Source: Mariannaea sp. PMI_226 (Eukaryota > Ascomycota > Sordariomycetes > Hypocreales > Nectriaceae). Taken from it: a stretch of 64,000 nucleotides of DNA. Of this stretch, positions 10,159 through 21,623 are shown one piece after another. Every line of letters begins with the position of its first letter. The stretch's first letter is position 1. Where the stretch lies: assembly GCA_024336345.1 (NCBI GenBank), contig JANFOG010000004.1, positions 372,001 through 436,000 of the forward strand. Direction: 5' to 3'. Below the pieces are notes generated by a model, which worked only from the letters and a program-made list of their open reading frames with translations, did not search any database and was not told the origin of the DNA. A program made the position numbers and the translations under genes.

Positions 10159-11589
10159 TTATTTTTTTGCGGGTTCTTGGTGACCAAGGGGCGGCTCAAC
10201 AGCACAAGTCGAATCTGCTTCCGGCACTGCCCTGTGGCTGGGGACCAGAGTGCTCGAGTCCGGTCTTATCTCTTCCTTGGCATCCATCTCTGCAGGATAC
10301 TGGTTTAAAGGAGCATTGGTAGTCTTTACTTGAGCGCCCGTAACAACATCGCCTTCGACTTCGACCACAACTCCAAGATGAGGACGAATCACCGTTTCGG
10401 AATTTTCCAGCTCTGAAGTCGTCGTAGTAGAATCAAGGCCCAAAGTTCCTCTCTGGTTGGAGTTTTTAACTGCTTTGCCGTCAATCTCCGCAGCAGTCAG
10501 CGAAGAACCACGCTGTGTCGTATTCTGCTCCTCTTCTTGATAGTTGTGCCGCACACCACCCACAACCGGCGTCCCATCGGTCTCGTTCCACACTTCACTA
10601 TGGCTTCCCTCGACTTCCGCAAGACTGGTCAGGACAGTGGGTTCAAATTTATCGGTCCCGAAGGGATTGACAGCTCTAGAGCTGCCTGAGGTGCCTGCTT
10701 TGACTGAGGCAGCCGGTGGTGGTGGTGGTGGCGCCTGCGCCGGCGGCAGCAGTAATGAAGCGGGCTTCTTCCCGCGACGACGGAAGAAAACAAAGCCAAA
10801 GATGACGAAGCCGATGAAGAACACGCCTCCAACCACACCACCGACAATAGGTCCTACTGGAACTCTAGAAGACTTGGAGCTCGAGTTTGAGCTTGAGGTT
10901 TGGGTGTTGGTGGGTTGGCCAGAACTGGAGCTGGAATCGGGGTCCGTCTGCGTCGAGTTTCCGGAGTTTGTGTCGGTCGAGTTGGACACCTCGAGGGTGT
11001 ACACTTTGGCACCGTTCGTGCAGCATTCAGCACCCCCCGAGGGGCAGCAATACTTGTTCTCACCGCATTTCGTCAATCCGAGCCAGTTGTTTGGGTCCTC
11101 TATATATCAGATGAGAATGACGGATCATCAACAATTGTGTTCAAGTTTCCATTGTAACAAGGGAGAAAGAGAAACAGAAGAAAAAAAAGTTTCTAACAAC
11201 TCTGTTCATCTCTTTTCCAACATCGGCTGCCAAAGGAGATGGAGAAAAATAATAATAGTATAATGGTAGGTAAAGTAGGTAAATACAAAAAAAAACATAC
11301 CATCCATACACGCGTGTGGGCAGTTGGACCAATCCTTGTTCGCACAGGCAGCGCGGTAGTAGTCATATTGGCCCGGGTTCGAACACAGTCCATTTGGTAG
11401 ACACCTGTCACCCTCGCCAAAGTAGCAGCATGTCGCGTAATTCGAGTTTCCGCAAGGCTGGTAGTCGTAGTCAGTTGTCCTGCTTCCGTCGGGGTAGTAA
11501 CAGTTGCTGGTTGTGGACTCTGAGGCAGCGGCAGTAGTGATGCTCGAAAGGGCGACAAAGAGAAGTGGCCAAGAGTGCTTCGTCATCAT
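10159..11589 (-). CDS. Single-pass membrane protein with Cys-rich ectodomain (two exons)
   Basis: Exon 1 is 11589-11301 and exon 2 is 11099-10159. The intron (201 bp) has a GTATGT donor and ATATAG acceptor and joins in phase 1 to give 409 residues. A signal peptide is predicted by eye at residues 1-23. The ectodomain (about 27-130) has many Cys, including the start CYYPDGS, two CC pairs and NGLC, then a Ser/Thr/Asn-rich stalk. A membrane segment spans about 179-202 (GPIVGGVVGGVFFIGF...) and is followed by RRRGKK, so the tail is cytosolic. The tail has a poly-Pro stretch and is acidic. This plan (YPDGS Cys module, Ser/Thr stalk, one helix) is common in fungal surface proteins resembling Mid2/WSC-type wall sensors; a sensor role is inferred and the ligand is unknown. 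Confidence 0.8.
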
Positions 11590-13171
11590 AGGTTGTTTTT
11601 ATTGTAATCCCAAAAAGCAAAGGTGAAATCTGGGAAGAGTTGAGGTTATCGGGGGTGGGAAGTGAATGTCATAAGTGAAGCTGTCGTCGTTGTTGTGTAA
11701 ATGGGCAACAGTTTGTCTCACACAATAGTAGATCTTGGCACAGGAGAGCGCGAACAGAGAGTGACAGCGAGAGAACCAGCCAAGCAATTCAAGACAGAAA
11801 AAAAAGGGAGTTAGGCGAAAAAGTACAAACGAAACGAAACAAAACAAAACAAAACAAGGGACATAATTCATCAATTATGAGCCCAAATAAAAAAATGCGC
11901 CGTCACGTCAGACTTCGAGACCCTGAGAGACTCTCCAGCATCCCCGCGAGCTGAACACTAGTGGCTGCCGCCATCGACCGTTGGCGTACCGACAGCCCCT
12001 TGACTTGACTGCCGTACCATGCAATTATTGGATCATCGCTCCCTTTTCAGCCCCAGGGATCATCATCATCATCATCAGCATCATTAAAATACACATTACT
12101 CGCAAAAGTGGAGTGTGTGTGAGTTTTTCGATACTTTTGCCCTTTATGCACTGGCCGTTGCGCTCGTGGCTCGTGGCGCAGTGTTGCATCCAATCAGTCG
12201 CCATCGTGTTGGTTATGGATGTGCGAGGTCTGACGCAGGCATGCAGGAGTGAAACAGGAACAGATTGAATAGTCTTATGCAGGAGTCTTCAACTAATGGC
12301 TGAACACTGATTACCAACAGATCTTCAGTAGCCCTGCTTGAGCTTTAGCTTGAGCTTAAGCTTGGACAATTTGAGCAACCATTGATCAACTACCGGTAGT
12401 TGCCTACCCTTGCACCATGTCAACATTGGATGTTCTACCTCCTTACGCGCCCGCCACTCGACTAGGTAATTAACTCTTCTGGCTGGGAACATACATGCAT
12501 ATAATTACATCTGACCATCTCTTTACGATGCACGGCCGACAATAAGAATTCTACAATGAAACATCATACTCACAACTCGACAAGAACCACCCAGAACCAT
12601 AATAAGCCCAACTATACTCTCTTCTTCTTCCTTTTTCTCCTTTTTATTATCCTCCGGCATCACCCATTGGTAAATCACGACATCACAAAGGGACACGGCA
12701 CGCACATCTTCTTATTAGATCCTTTGAATCATGCACTGGTTTCATTATGTGCTATATACAACGCGAGTCTGTTAAACTCGGTTATGAGGTGTCTTCCTCT
12801 GCGCCCCTGTTGCACGAGAGCGCGATAGACATCACGACAAATCTCCAAAACAAAATCTCCTCCCTATCTCCCTACCTCACTCCCTCCTTTCCTCCCTCCC
12901 TCTCTTCCTCTCCTTCTTCTCCCTCCTTCCAGTCTGGCCTGCCTGCATTAAGCCGACCGTGACAATCAAAGCTCAAAACTTTTTATGCATCTCCCATCTT
13001 CTTTCTGCCCAAATCCGGCCCCCAAATAAGTAGCAAACTCCCCCAGAGGATGAATAAAGTGAAAATAAGAAAACGAGAAAAATAAAAAAAATAAAACGAC
13101 AAGTGGAATATCACAACCATGAATCGTCTCGGATCAAGAACGTCTGAAGCCTGGGTCGTACACATGAGAGC
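11590..13171. other. Intergenic: promoter of the membrane protein and 3' side of ILV2
   Basis: No credible gene. It contains an AAAAC-type repeat (about 11828-11857), a short CAT repeat (12061-12076) and a long pyrimidine-rich tract on the + strand (about 12846-12940). The part next to 11590 should hold the upstream region of the minus-strand membrane-protein gene. Confidence 0.6.
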
Positions 13172-15655
13172 TTAGCCGTGCAGACCACCAGTGCGCTCCT
13201 TCATCAGGGCACGCCGCTTCTTCTCCTTCTCTATAATGATGCATTAGTATGTTATAAAAAAAAGGCTGTAGAACAATGGTTGGGGATTGGCAACATACCT
13301 CCGTCGAACACCAAAAACTCATGCAGGCCAGAGCCAGCAGGCACCATGGGCAGGACAGGCACCTTCTTGTCAGTCATAACCTCCAGCAGAGCAGGGCCAT
13401 CGCTCTCAATCAGCCACTTGAGGGCGTCGACAACGTCATCAGGCTTGCTCACGCGGCGGGCCTGGACGTGCATGGACTCTGCCATCTTCACAAAGTCGGG
13501 GTTGATCAGATGAGCATGGGCATATCGATCCTCATAGAAGAGGTTTTGCCATTGAGTAATCATACCCTGCTCCTCGTTGTTCAGGACAATCACCTTGACA
13601 CCAATCTTGAACTGGGCAGCGGTCGAAAGCTCAGTCAGCGTCATGTTGAAGGAGGCATCGCCGTCAATATCGATGACAAGAGAGTCAGGCTTGGCCACCT
13701 TGGCACCAATGGCAGCAGGGAGACCGAAACCCATGGTTCCGAGACCACCAGAGGTGATCATGGTTTGAGGGTGCCTCCATCTGAAATGCTGAGCGACCCA
13801 CATCTGATGCTGGCCGACACCGGTGGCGATATATGTATTGTCCTTGCGATCGGCAGTCAGGTTGCTGAGCTCCTCAATGAGAGTCTGGGGCTTGATGAGG
13901 CCACTGCGCTCGGCTCGCTCGTAATGTGACAGGGGCCACTTCTTCTTCCAAGACCTGATCAGGTCAAACCACTCCTTTCGGTCCTCCATTGATCGGGGGA
14001 TAACATGTGGCAGAAGAACCTTCAGGTTAGAAGCAACATCACCCTCAACTGCCTCAGTGGCCTGGACGACCTTGTTGATGTTCTTGGGCATGATCTCGAA
14101 ATGGACGATACCTCCCCGACCCTCGGCAGCAGCAGCCTTGGCAGCTGGGGCAAACTTGGCAACGCTCAGAGTCACACGGTCATCAAAGCGAGCACCAAGA
14201 GCAATGATAAGATCAGCCTCCTGCATGCTCATGTTGGCGTAAGCAGAACCGTGCATGCCAAGCATGTGCAGGGCCTTCTCATCGAGCTCGTCGTAGGCAC
14301 CCAGGCCCTGGAGGGTAGTGGTGACAGGAATGGAGCTCTTCTCAGACAGCTCCTTGAGAAGCTCGACACCACCCTCAGACTGGATAACACCTTGGCCGGC
14401 GTAAATGATGGGCTTCTTGGCAATGTTGACAAGCTTAGCGACACGCTGGATGGAGGCGGCGAGTTCCTTCTGGGTCAGCTCCATGGCAGCACGCGAGGCG
14501 GCACTGGGCAGGGAAGGGAAAGTTGTGTCAGTGGGGATAGCTCTTCGGAGAACGCTGGCAGTGACATCCTTGGGAAGATCCACAAGGACGGGGCCAGGAC
14601 GTCCGCTGGTAGCAATCTCGAAAGCCTCGTTGATGCGTCGGGGAAGCTCGGCCACGTTCTTGACCATGACGTTCCACTTGGTGCAGGCACGTGAGATACC
14701 GATGACATCGGCCTCCTGGAAGGCGTCACTACCAATGGCACCTGTCACGACCTGACCGCAGAAGACAATCATGGGAGTTCCGTCAGAGTAGGCATCCTGC
14801 ATGGGGGTGATGACGTTGGTAGCACCAGGACCAGAGGTGACGAGGACAACACCAGGCTTGCCAGAAGCACGAGCATAACCCTCAGCCATGTGGCCGGCGC
14901 CCTGTTCATGGCGAGGCAGAATGAAGTTGAAGTGTTTTGAGTTGTAGATGGCATCGAACACGGGAAGAATAGCACCACCGGGGTAACCAACTAGTGAGTC
15001 ATGCATGTTAGTGACAAACTTTTTTTTTCCTCAATGGCAACAATTCATTGTCATGCAGTGACATACAGATGTGTTTCACGTCATGCCGCAGCATCATCTC
15101 ATGGAAGATTTCACCACCAGTCTTTCCGATGAAGCTAGAATATAGTGGTCAGATGGAGGCCCTTGGTGTTGGTGAGTATTCCACTTAGGCGAAGACGTAC
15201 GACTCATCCATGTCAGTTTTCCGAGGGTTAACGAGGGGCTGCACATGGTTCTTTTCGGCATTGAAAGATGGGCTAGGGATATCGCGAGATGCGCTATTGC
15301 TAGGAGTCTTGTCAGTACGGTTACGTCTTTATGAAGTTTGCCAGCGTATTGGTACAATGCGTGCCGGCGCAGTCATGACCGTTTGCAAAGAGAGTCATTG
15401 TCTGAACCGAACACGAGGGGCAGTGTGGTCAGTGCAGAGAGGGAGGGAAAGGTGGCTGGTCCATTTACATGGGAGAATGTCAATGGCAATTGGGAATTGG
15501 GCAACTTACGGAGCAGCAGTAGTCGTTGATTGACTTCTCTTGCTAGGTGAGATCTTCTTTGAAACCTGAATGGCAGCGGCAGAGGCCGTGGTGGTGAAGG
15601 CGCGGGCCTGGGCAGTGGCCCTGATGGCGCGGGTGGCCTGGCGAGTTCGGAGCAT
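13172..15655 (-). CDS. ILV2: Acetolactate synthase catalytic subunit, mitochondrial (five exons)
   Basis: Thiamine-diphosphate enzyme of the first common step of Val, Leu and Ile synthesis: condenses pyruvate with pyruvate or 2-oxobutyrate in mitochondria. Exons (minus): 15655-15510, 15326-15201, 15134-15067, 14990-13299, 13230-13172; introns 183, 66, 76 and 68 bp. All phases join, giving 696 residues, about the usual fungal length. The Arg/Thr/Ala-rich start (MLRTRQATRAIRATAQ) is a mitochondrial presequence. Visible marks are HVQPLVNPRK, FGYPGGAILPVFDAIY, the catalytic Glu in LPRHEQGAGH (about residue 142), the diphosphate site IDGDASFNMTLTEL...NN, and the C-terminal EKEKKRRALMKERTGG. The first intron uses an unusual AAG acceptor, chosen because it is the only one that keeps the frame. 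The regulatory subunit (ILV6) is not in the window. Confidence 0.96.
14995..15001. promoter_or_regulatory. TGAGTCA word inside ILV2 intron 3
   Basis: A perfect match to the Gcn4/Cpc1 cross-pathway-control consensus TGA(C/G)TCA lies in the intron at 14991-15066, close to its acceptor. I found no perfect copy in the first kilobase upstream of the ILV2 start. A 7-bp word can occur by chance, so function is only possible. Confidence 0.25.
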
Positions 15656-18600
15656 CGCGGAGGTGGGAGCTGGGGGCGTGGTTGGAGGTAGTGGTCAAAT
15701 GGGGAGTCGTGGGCGCGAGCCAGAGAGCCTGTAGGCTCAAAGGTCAAAGGGGACGAAAAGAAAGGTGATATATGAGGAAAGATCTCGCTGGAGGGAAATC
15801 AATTGAGATCGAGTCACAGTCAGAGTAGGACTTTGGGAATGAGTTCGGAGGCGAAAAAAAGGAAGGGAAGTCAAAAAGAAGTGGTCAACTTCAAGGGCGT
15901 TCCAGGGAAAAAAATCACAAGCGGTCGGGCGGCCGGTGGCCGGGGTGGAACCGGCGAAGATGTGGGGTAAGAAGTTAGCCGCAGGAGCGAGCGACGTGCG
16001 ACCCTGCCACCGGCGACCACCCTGAACTCTTCTGAAGACGGTCAGATTGGAGCGGACGTTTCGGGGCAGGGGCCACTGTTGGTGGTGACTCCTTCACCCC
16101 AAGACCTTCTAGCCCATGGGCCACTATTGAGCTGTGGTGCACGGGCCATGTCGATTGGGCGGTGCCCACCCAAACGGGCAAGATCGGTGGATGCTAGCCA
16201 ATTAGAGGTGAGGGGAATGGCCGATATCGCCGCTAGCACGAACGTCTGGATTGGCTGGCGGCTGAATGCTTGCGCAGCTTAGGATGAATGAGAGATGACC
16301 GATAGGCTCGTGAGAAAAGGACAGAGGGAAGGGGGCGAGAAAGTGCCACAGGGAAACACACGACTGGTGGTGGTGATGGTGGTGGCATTTTCTGGTTTCG
16401 AGTGTCTCTCAACAAACGTCTTCCATCATCTTACATGTGGAAGGGACCTACATATCGGTACCTAAGGCACCAGGGCTACCCCAGCATCTAGCTCAAGGTA
16501 CTGCGGTAGTCAGAGACGGACCTCTATTCTCTTATGACGTGAGACTTGGAATATCTATCTACCTAATTACTACGCAGGCATTCATTGCTTCAACGCGCCC
16601 TATCATTTCTTTCGGGATCAAAAGAGAGGGGGGGGAAGACAGAGAAATGTTCCGATGCGTCCTTACATATTCCCGTCGGCCACTGTCCGCCCGCAATAAT
16701 TTATGCAGCAGGGGATGTCGGCATAGGACCGTGAGACATGGCACATGCACGAGACAGCGGGATTTCAGTCAAGCCTGCTCTCAAGCCTGCTCATGTACCT
16801 GTCATGGAGGGCCACCCCCGAATGGTACCGAAAGAGCTGTCGCCGACTAATCAAGGTGTTTTACTTACTCTACTCGTCTACCTACAGAACCGTCTTTGCC
16901 TCCATTCGGTACGTGGTGTATTCTACTATGTAGATAATGCGACTTGAGAATTATTAGATTACTATTTCACTGAACCAATTTTCTCCCTTTCACTAATACA
17001 GATTATAGCTCGGCCCCCCTGCTACATGAGTAATCCTACAAAACCCTATCCTCGACTTTTGGACTTGCGACTCTTGTTGCTCACATTCTTTGCTCCGAAG
17101 CCGGGTTGGGCTGCCAGCTCCAAAATGTCTTGTCTCGCCTTTCCCCCCCACACTACGGAGTAGGTTCCTTACCTTTCTTGACTTACTTTACTATGTACTT
17201 CGACATGGGTCCTAACTAAAGTTATGACTCTGACGCCAGACTCACATTTGGTTTTTTTTCCTCCTCCGTCGGAGCCTCGCGAGTATGTTGTTACTGAATT
17301 GTGTTCCTCCATTTATTCCTCGGGACAACAGGCTCCATTAATCATCTTCACAGCCAAGTTTCCACTTCTCGCCTATTTTAATAGAATGGATTCATCTTTT
17401 TATTCGTAAATATGAGATTTCGGGCTCAGTGCAGAAAGAAAAACTCCACGTCAATTCAGATTGCGCAAGTAGGTTCGGGTATTCCATGTACCTTGCCCAG
17501 CACGCTTCGAGAGGACTAGTATTTGATATTCCTCCTTTTTCCAACGGCGGAATCTATTCTCGGGTTTTAACATGTATTCATGTACGGTCCATATAAGACA
17601 CGTTCTCCGGTCAGTCCGCAGGCTGATGACATCTAAGCATCCATCCATTCCAACCAGTCGCACAGCCATGTAGGCGACTCCCCCTTGCTGCCAATCACCA
17701 CCATACACACCTCTTTCAACCAAAGACATAAACAGGTGTAGATATATGCACACGCACGCACGTTGTGGAACGGTGGCTTGTCCGAAGCACGTTCCTTGTA
17801 TCCTTTTGTGCACAAGACACCGTAATCTATGTCAGCCACGCCCCAATAATAGAAGCTCCAGAGAAGCTTACACGTCCAACCAACGGTTGCCGAAGACGGT
17901 GTCACTCCTAGAACCTCTTTCGATATCTGCAGGTCCACCACCCATAATGGGCCAACGAAACCTATGCGTATTGCTGCTGTCTCTCTCCACACCACAGTAG
18001 CTGTCGAGAGCTCAGGACATGGGAAAGATCTTCCCTTTCCGCATGTGTCGATCTCTAGACTGCACCTGGTCTACCTGAATAAAAAAATAAGGATATAATT
18101 TACCTCCCCTCGTTGTTGAATCGAAGCTGGTGGTACATTCCAGCCTTTCGTCAACTGTTGATGACAAAAATGTGTTTATATGTAGTGTGATTGGTCTGGC
18201 ATATTGTTACACAAACCCATCATCACATTTCAGACGCTACTGATCCCACCATATTCATCTACCACATAACCCCCTCCGTCTCAAAAGCCTTGGCGCCCTG
18301 GGGTCTAGATCACAAGTTACGTCAATAATTTACATGAAATCTATATATATATTTCATGGAAAGCTCAGGGCAGTGAGTAAAAACACACGCCTCTTGATGT
18401 ATACAGTAAGCAAGAACTCCTCAGCAAAGCCGATGAGCCTCACCGACGTCATACGCAATTACTCCAACACCTCAGCCACAATCCGTACAAGGCGGGTTCA
18501 TGTCATGTATCTGTCTCATCGGCCACCTAGCTTCGAGAAGTCACGGGCAAAAAGCCACGCCGAGGCTGAAGACAGTGCTGACGCATGGCCTCTCCGATGA

Positions 18601-19643
18601 GAATAGTTTACGAGACAAGTCGTGCACAGCCCAAGAGAGAGAGATATGCAAGAGGAAAGTGAAATTAAAAATCAAGTATGAAACGAATATTTCATTCAAG
18701 ATATTGTCGAGAATTAAGGGTACCACAATCGTACTCTAACTCGAGATTGGACAATTGAAATATCGAGATATAAGTTGGTGGACCTAGCTTGACCGAAACG
18801 AATAAACCTTTGAAGTTCTCACCCAACGCGAACATACAGCACAAGAGAGATAACGGGAGTTGTGATATATAGTCTTTGAATTCCGTCATTAATGCCTCTT
18901 ATATAGGTACATTGTAATCCAAACATGCAACACACTACTTTCCGTTTCACATCTCCCACTGACACGCAGGGGTATTCCGCCAATCCGTCAACATATCAAA
19001 ATAGGTACCAGATTTTCCAGCCTCACTCCTCTTTCCATGCAACAAGTAAGAAAAAATATATATGAATATAGATAATATATATATCCCAGGGAGATCTCCA
19101 TTTGAACATATCCTAGCTCCCTTCCCTCTCCGCCTTTACCCCCATGTCTTTTAACACCGTGGTATCTCAAAAGCAAAAAGAAAGCAAATAAAATAGACAC
19201 GATAAATACAAGACAGGAAAAACAAGAAGAAAAAATATATCTGAGACGTAAGGAAAAGTGACAGAAGAAAACCATGGCAGCTAAGCCCTGAAAAGATTGG
19301 ATAAGTTGGTAGGGAATATGTGGTGACATCGTAAAAAAATAAAATATAAAATAAAAAGAGAAAAAGGAAAACAAGAGGAATTGGGTATCCCGGATCATGA
19401 TGCTCGCTGAGTGTATTTTCCCTCCACCCTCTCCACCCAAAGGTGGGTGTGTGTAGGCGTTGGGAAAATGAAATTATTAGTACAGAGTAGGTAGGTATGT
19501 TTATGTAGGAGCCGCGCCGAAGATGATGGTGGTAAGCCAATTATGTGCGTAATGAAAAGAATCATGATGGAAACGCTGATGAAAGGAATGCTTTTTGGTG
19601 TTGCGCTTTTCTCTTTTCCCCGTTTTGCCCATGTGTTCCCCTT
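15656..19643. other. Four-kb intergenic region (ILV2 upstream; 3' side of zinc-finger gene A)
   Basis: The first part should be the ILV2 promoter. The rest has only short frames without domains, several with rare or biased composition. It becomes AT-rich with TA runs near 18335-18355 and 19050-19090, and a purine-rich stretch at about 19170-19380. No RNA gene recognised. Confidence 0.55.
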
Positions 19644-21623
19644 TTAGAGTCTAATGTTCGAGTCATCAAGGTAAAACGTTGCGGGCGAGCCGAGCTGTTG
19701 CATTTGCCCCTGTTGCATAAATCCCATGGGATTAGACGTGAAGCTCTGCTGTTGGTGCTGAGTATGTCCCATTCGCATTGGCAAGTCATAACCAGCTGGC
19801 ATGGAGGTGGGGATCATTTCAGCAGCGTAGATTGCTGGTACAGGGGGTACCGCTTCCGAGTCAGATGCAGGGCTGCCGTAGATGCTCAAGTTCTTCTTCT
19901 TCGGTCGCAGGTTCTCGAAACTGAGCCGCTTGCCCCACGAACCAGGTCGCTTCGACGGGATGGGCGTAGCGGGCCGAGCGGAGGAAGACTGGTTGGTGTT
20001 GGGGGTCATGTACACATTTGTCATGATTTCGTCCTGCTGGTACTGTGGAATCTGGTTCATGTTGTTTGCGGGACTCATGTTGGCCCATGGCTGCTGAGGA
20101 AATTCCTGTCCGGGGAGGATGTACGTCATCGTTGCGTCGCCAAACGTGTTCATCTGGTCAGGGGCGAACTTGGGAGCATCCACAGGCCATACGGTTTCAT
20201 TGGGAATCGGGAAAGGCGTTCCAGGATGAGGACCTGCGCTGATATCATCTTGGATCATGGGCTCCGGGAGGCTATCCACGGGAGTCGAGGGACGTGTCTC
20301 CTGCTTGATCCGTCTGGTCGGGAGCGCGGTAGGCTGCGGTGTCGGGGGCTGCGGTTTCGAAATCGCGGCTACTGAGGTGCTGATATCAGGTGAACTGTTA
20401 GAGGTCTGGTCCTTGGGTTGCGCCCCATCAGCGTGGCCAACAGTATCCATCAAGCACTCGGAGCGGATAGGCAGAGGGAACTGAAGATCGATTTCGCTGG
20501 GAGGAGGCGTGTTGGGGTTGGTGAAGGGAGAAGTGCCTAGGATAAAGGCAAGTCGCACAAGAGTTGAAATATCTTCGCCCAAGTGTCGAGCCTCGAGCAT
20601 TCGCTTGAGGTCGCCTGAAGAGCGTGGGCGCCAGGTGAGTTGCTGTCGTCTCTCCTTGGGCCAGATGCAAGTCTTCCAGATGGATTTCACCTTAGACTGG
20701 CGCATCAGATTTTGCAGCTGAATCTTGTACTCCCAGTTGTTGACATCGAAGCCATCCTCAAAGTGCTTGGCAATGTGCTCAAAGTACTTGTCCCGGCTGT
20801 TAGACGCTTGCTCGCTGTTTGAGGCCTCGAACACGCGGTCCTTGCAGCTGGCAAAGCCACATGAAAAGACAACTTGTGGGCAAAGGTCTGTCTTTGCTGT
20901 GCTATTGGGCAGAGCGTCCATGCGGTGAGTCTCCTTTGCGTGGGTGCTGTAGGCACGCTCAGTGGCGAAAGACAGGTGGCAGCCTTTTGTCTTGCACAGC
21001 CAAGTGGTATCATTTCCATGGAAGTTGTAGAGATGCTTCTTGAAGTCGCTCTTGCGACCAAAGCCTACGGGGTTGTTGTCCAGGTAGCACATCGGGCATT
21101 GGTACTTCTTGGAGGTTGGCGTGACATGTCGAGGCGAGGGGTGAGATGTCACATCACCCGTAGGCAATGGCGATTGCATGAGTGAAGGCGAGTCCATCCA
21201 AGTCCGCTCAGGGAGCTTTCCCATCTCCCCATCGTGGATCGAGGGGACGTCGGTGTTTCCGGAATGCCATGTGGATTGGGTGCGTATCGAAGCAGCGTCT
21301 GAGCGGGCGTGGGAAGCCTCGGAACTACTCCAGGTGAGAGAGGGAACGCTTGTATTGCTTAGAATTGTGTTGGCTGAGAAGGTCGAGGAGCGGGCTACAA
21401 TCCCCATGGTATTAGCCAGCTAGTACATCAAGGTGGCCCTCTCACCTGACCTCGAGGAGAGTGAGAGGCTACGATTGTAACACTTACATGGAGCACCTAC
21501 GCCGCTCAGAGCGCAAACAAGACTCGACACGCCGTATCGCCGAACGAGACCGAGCAAAATCTGTTGGTCGTCGTCGGAGAGAGGCCTGATGGAGGACTCG
21601 TCTGGGATGGGGAAAGAAAACAT
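19644..21623 (-). CDS. C2H2 zinc-finger protein, paralogue A (two exons)
   Basis: Exon 1 is 21623-21501 and exon 2 is 21419-19644; the 81-bp intron uses donor GTAGGT and acceptor ACTAG in phase 0, giving 632 residues. A stronger-looking GTAAGT donor 12 bp downstream would run into a stop, so it was not used. Residues 17-31 carry a short N-terminal motif ending LVRRYG. Two fingers follow: C149-x2-C152-x17-H170-x4-H175 and C183-x4-C188-x12-H201-x4-H206. Downstream are the conserved segments LCPQVVFSCGFASC, HIAKHFEDG and WPKERRQQLTW...EARHLGED. The last 300 residues are Pro/Gln/Ser-rich and look disordered, with a basic patch LRPKKKN. A nuclear regulatory role is likely from the fingers but no target is known. 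It is a clear paralogue of the gene at 34690-36566. Confidence 0.82.

Noticed and set aside
13276..14694. Plus-strand frames of about 220 codons opposite ILV2
   Set aside because: The minus strand is a certain ILV2 exon; the antisense frames follow from its codon bias.
17451..17995. Two overlapping 120-codon minus-strand frames
   Set aside because: No domain, no splice chain and they overlap in different frames; not better than chance.
21481..21490. GTAAGT donor for intron 1 of zinc-finger gene A
   Set aside because: It would end exon 1 in phase 1 and run into a stop in exon 2; the GTAGGT at 21500 keeps the frame.
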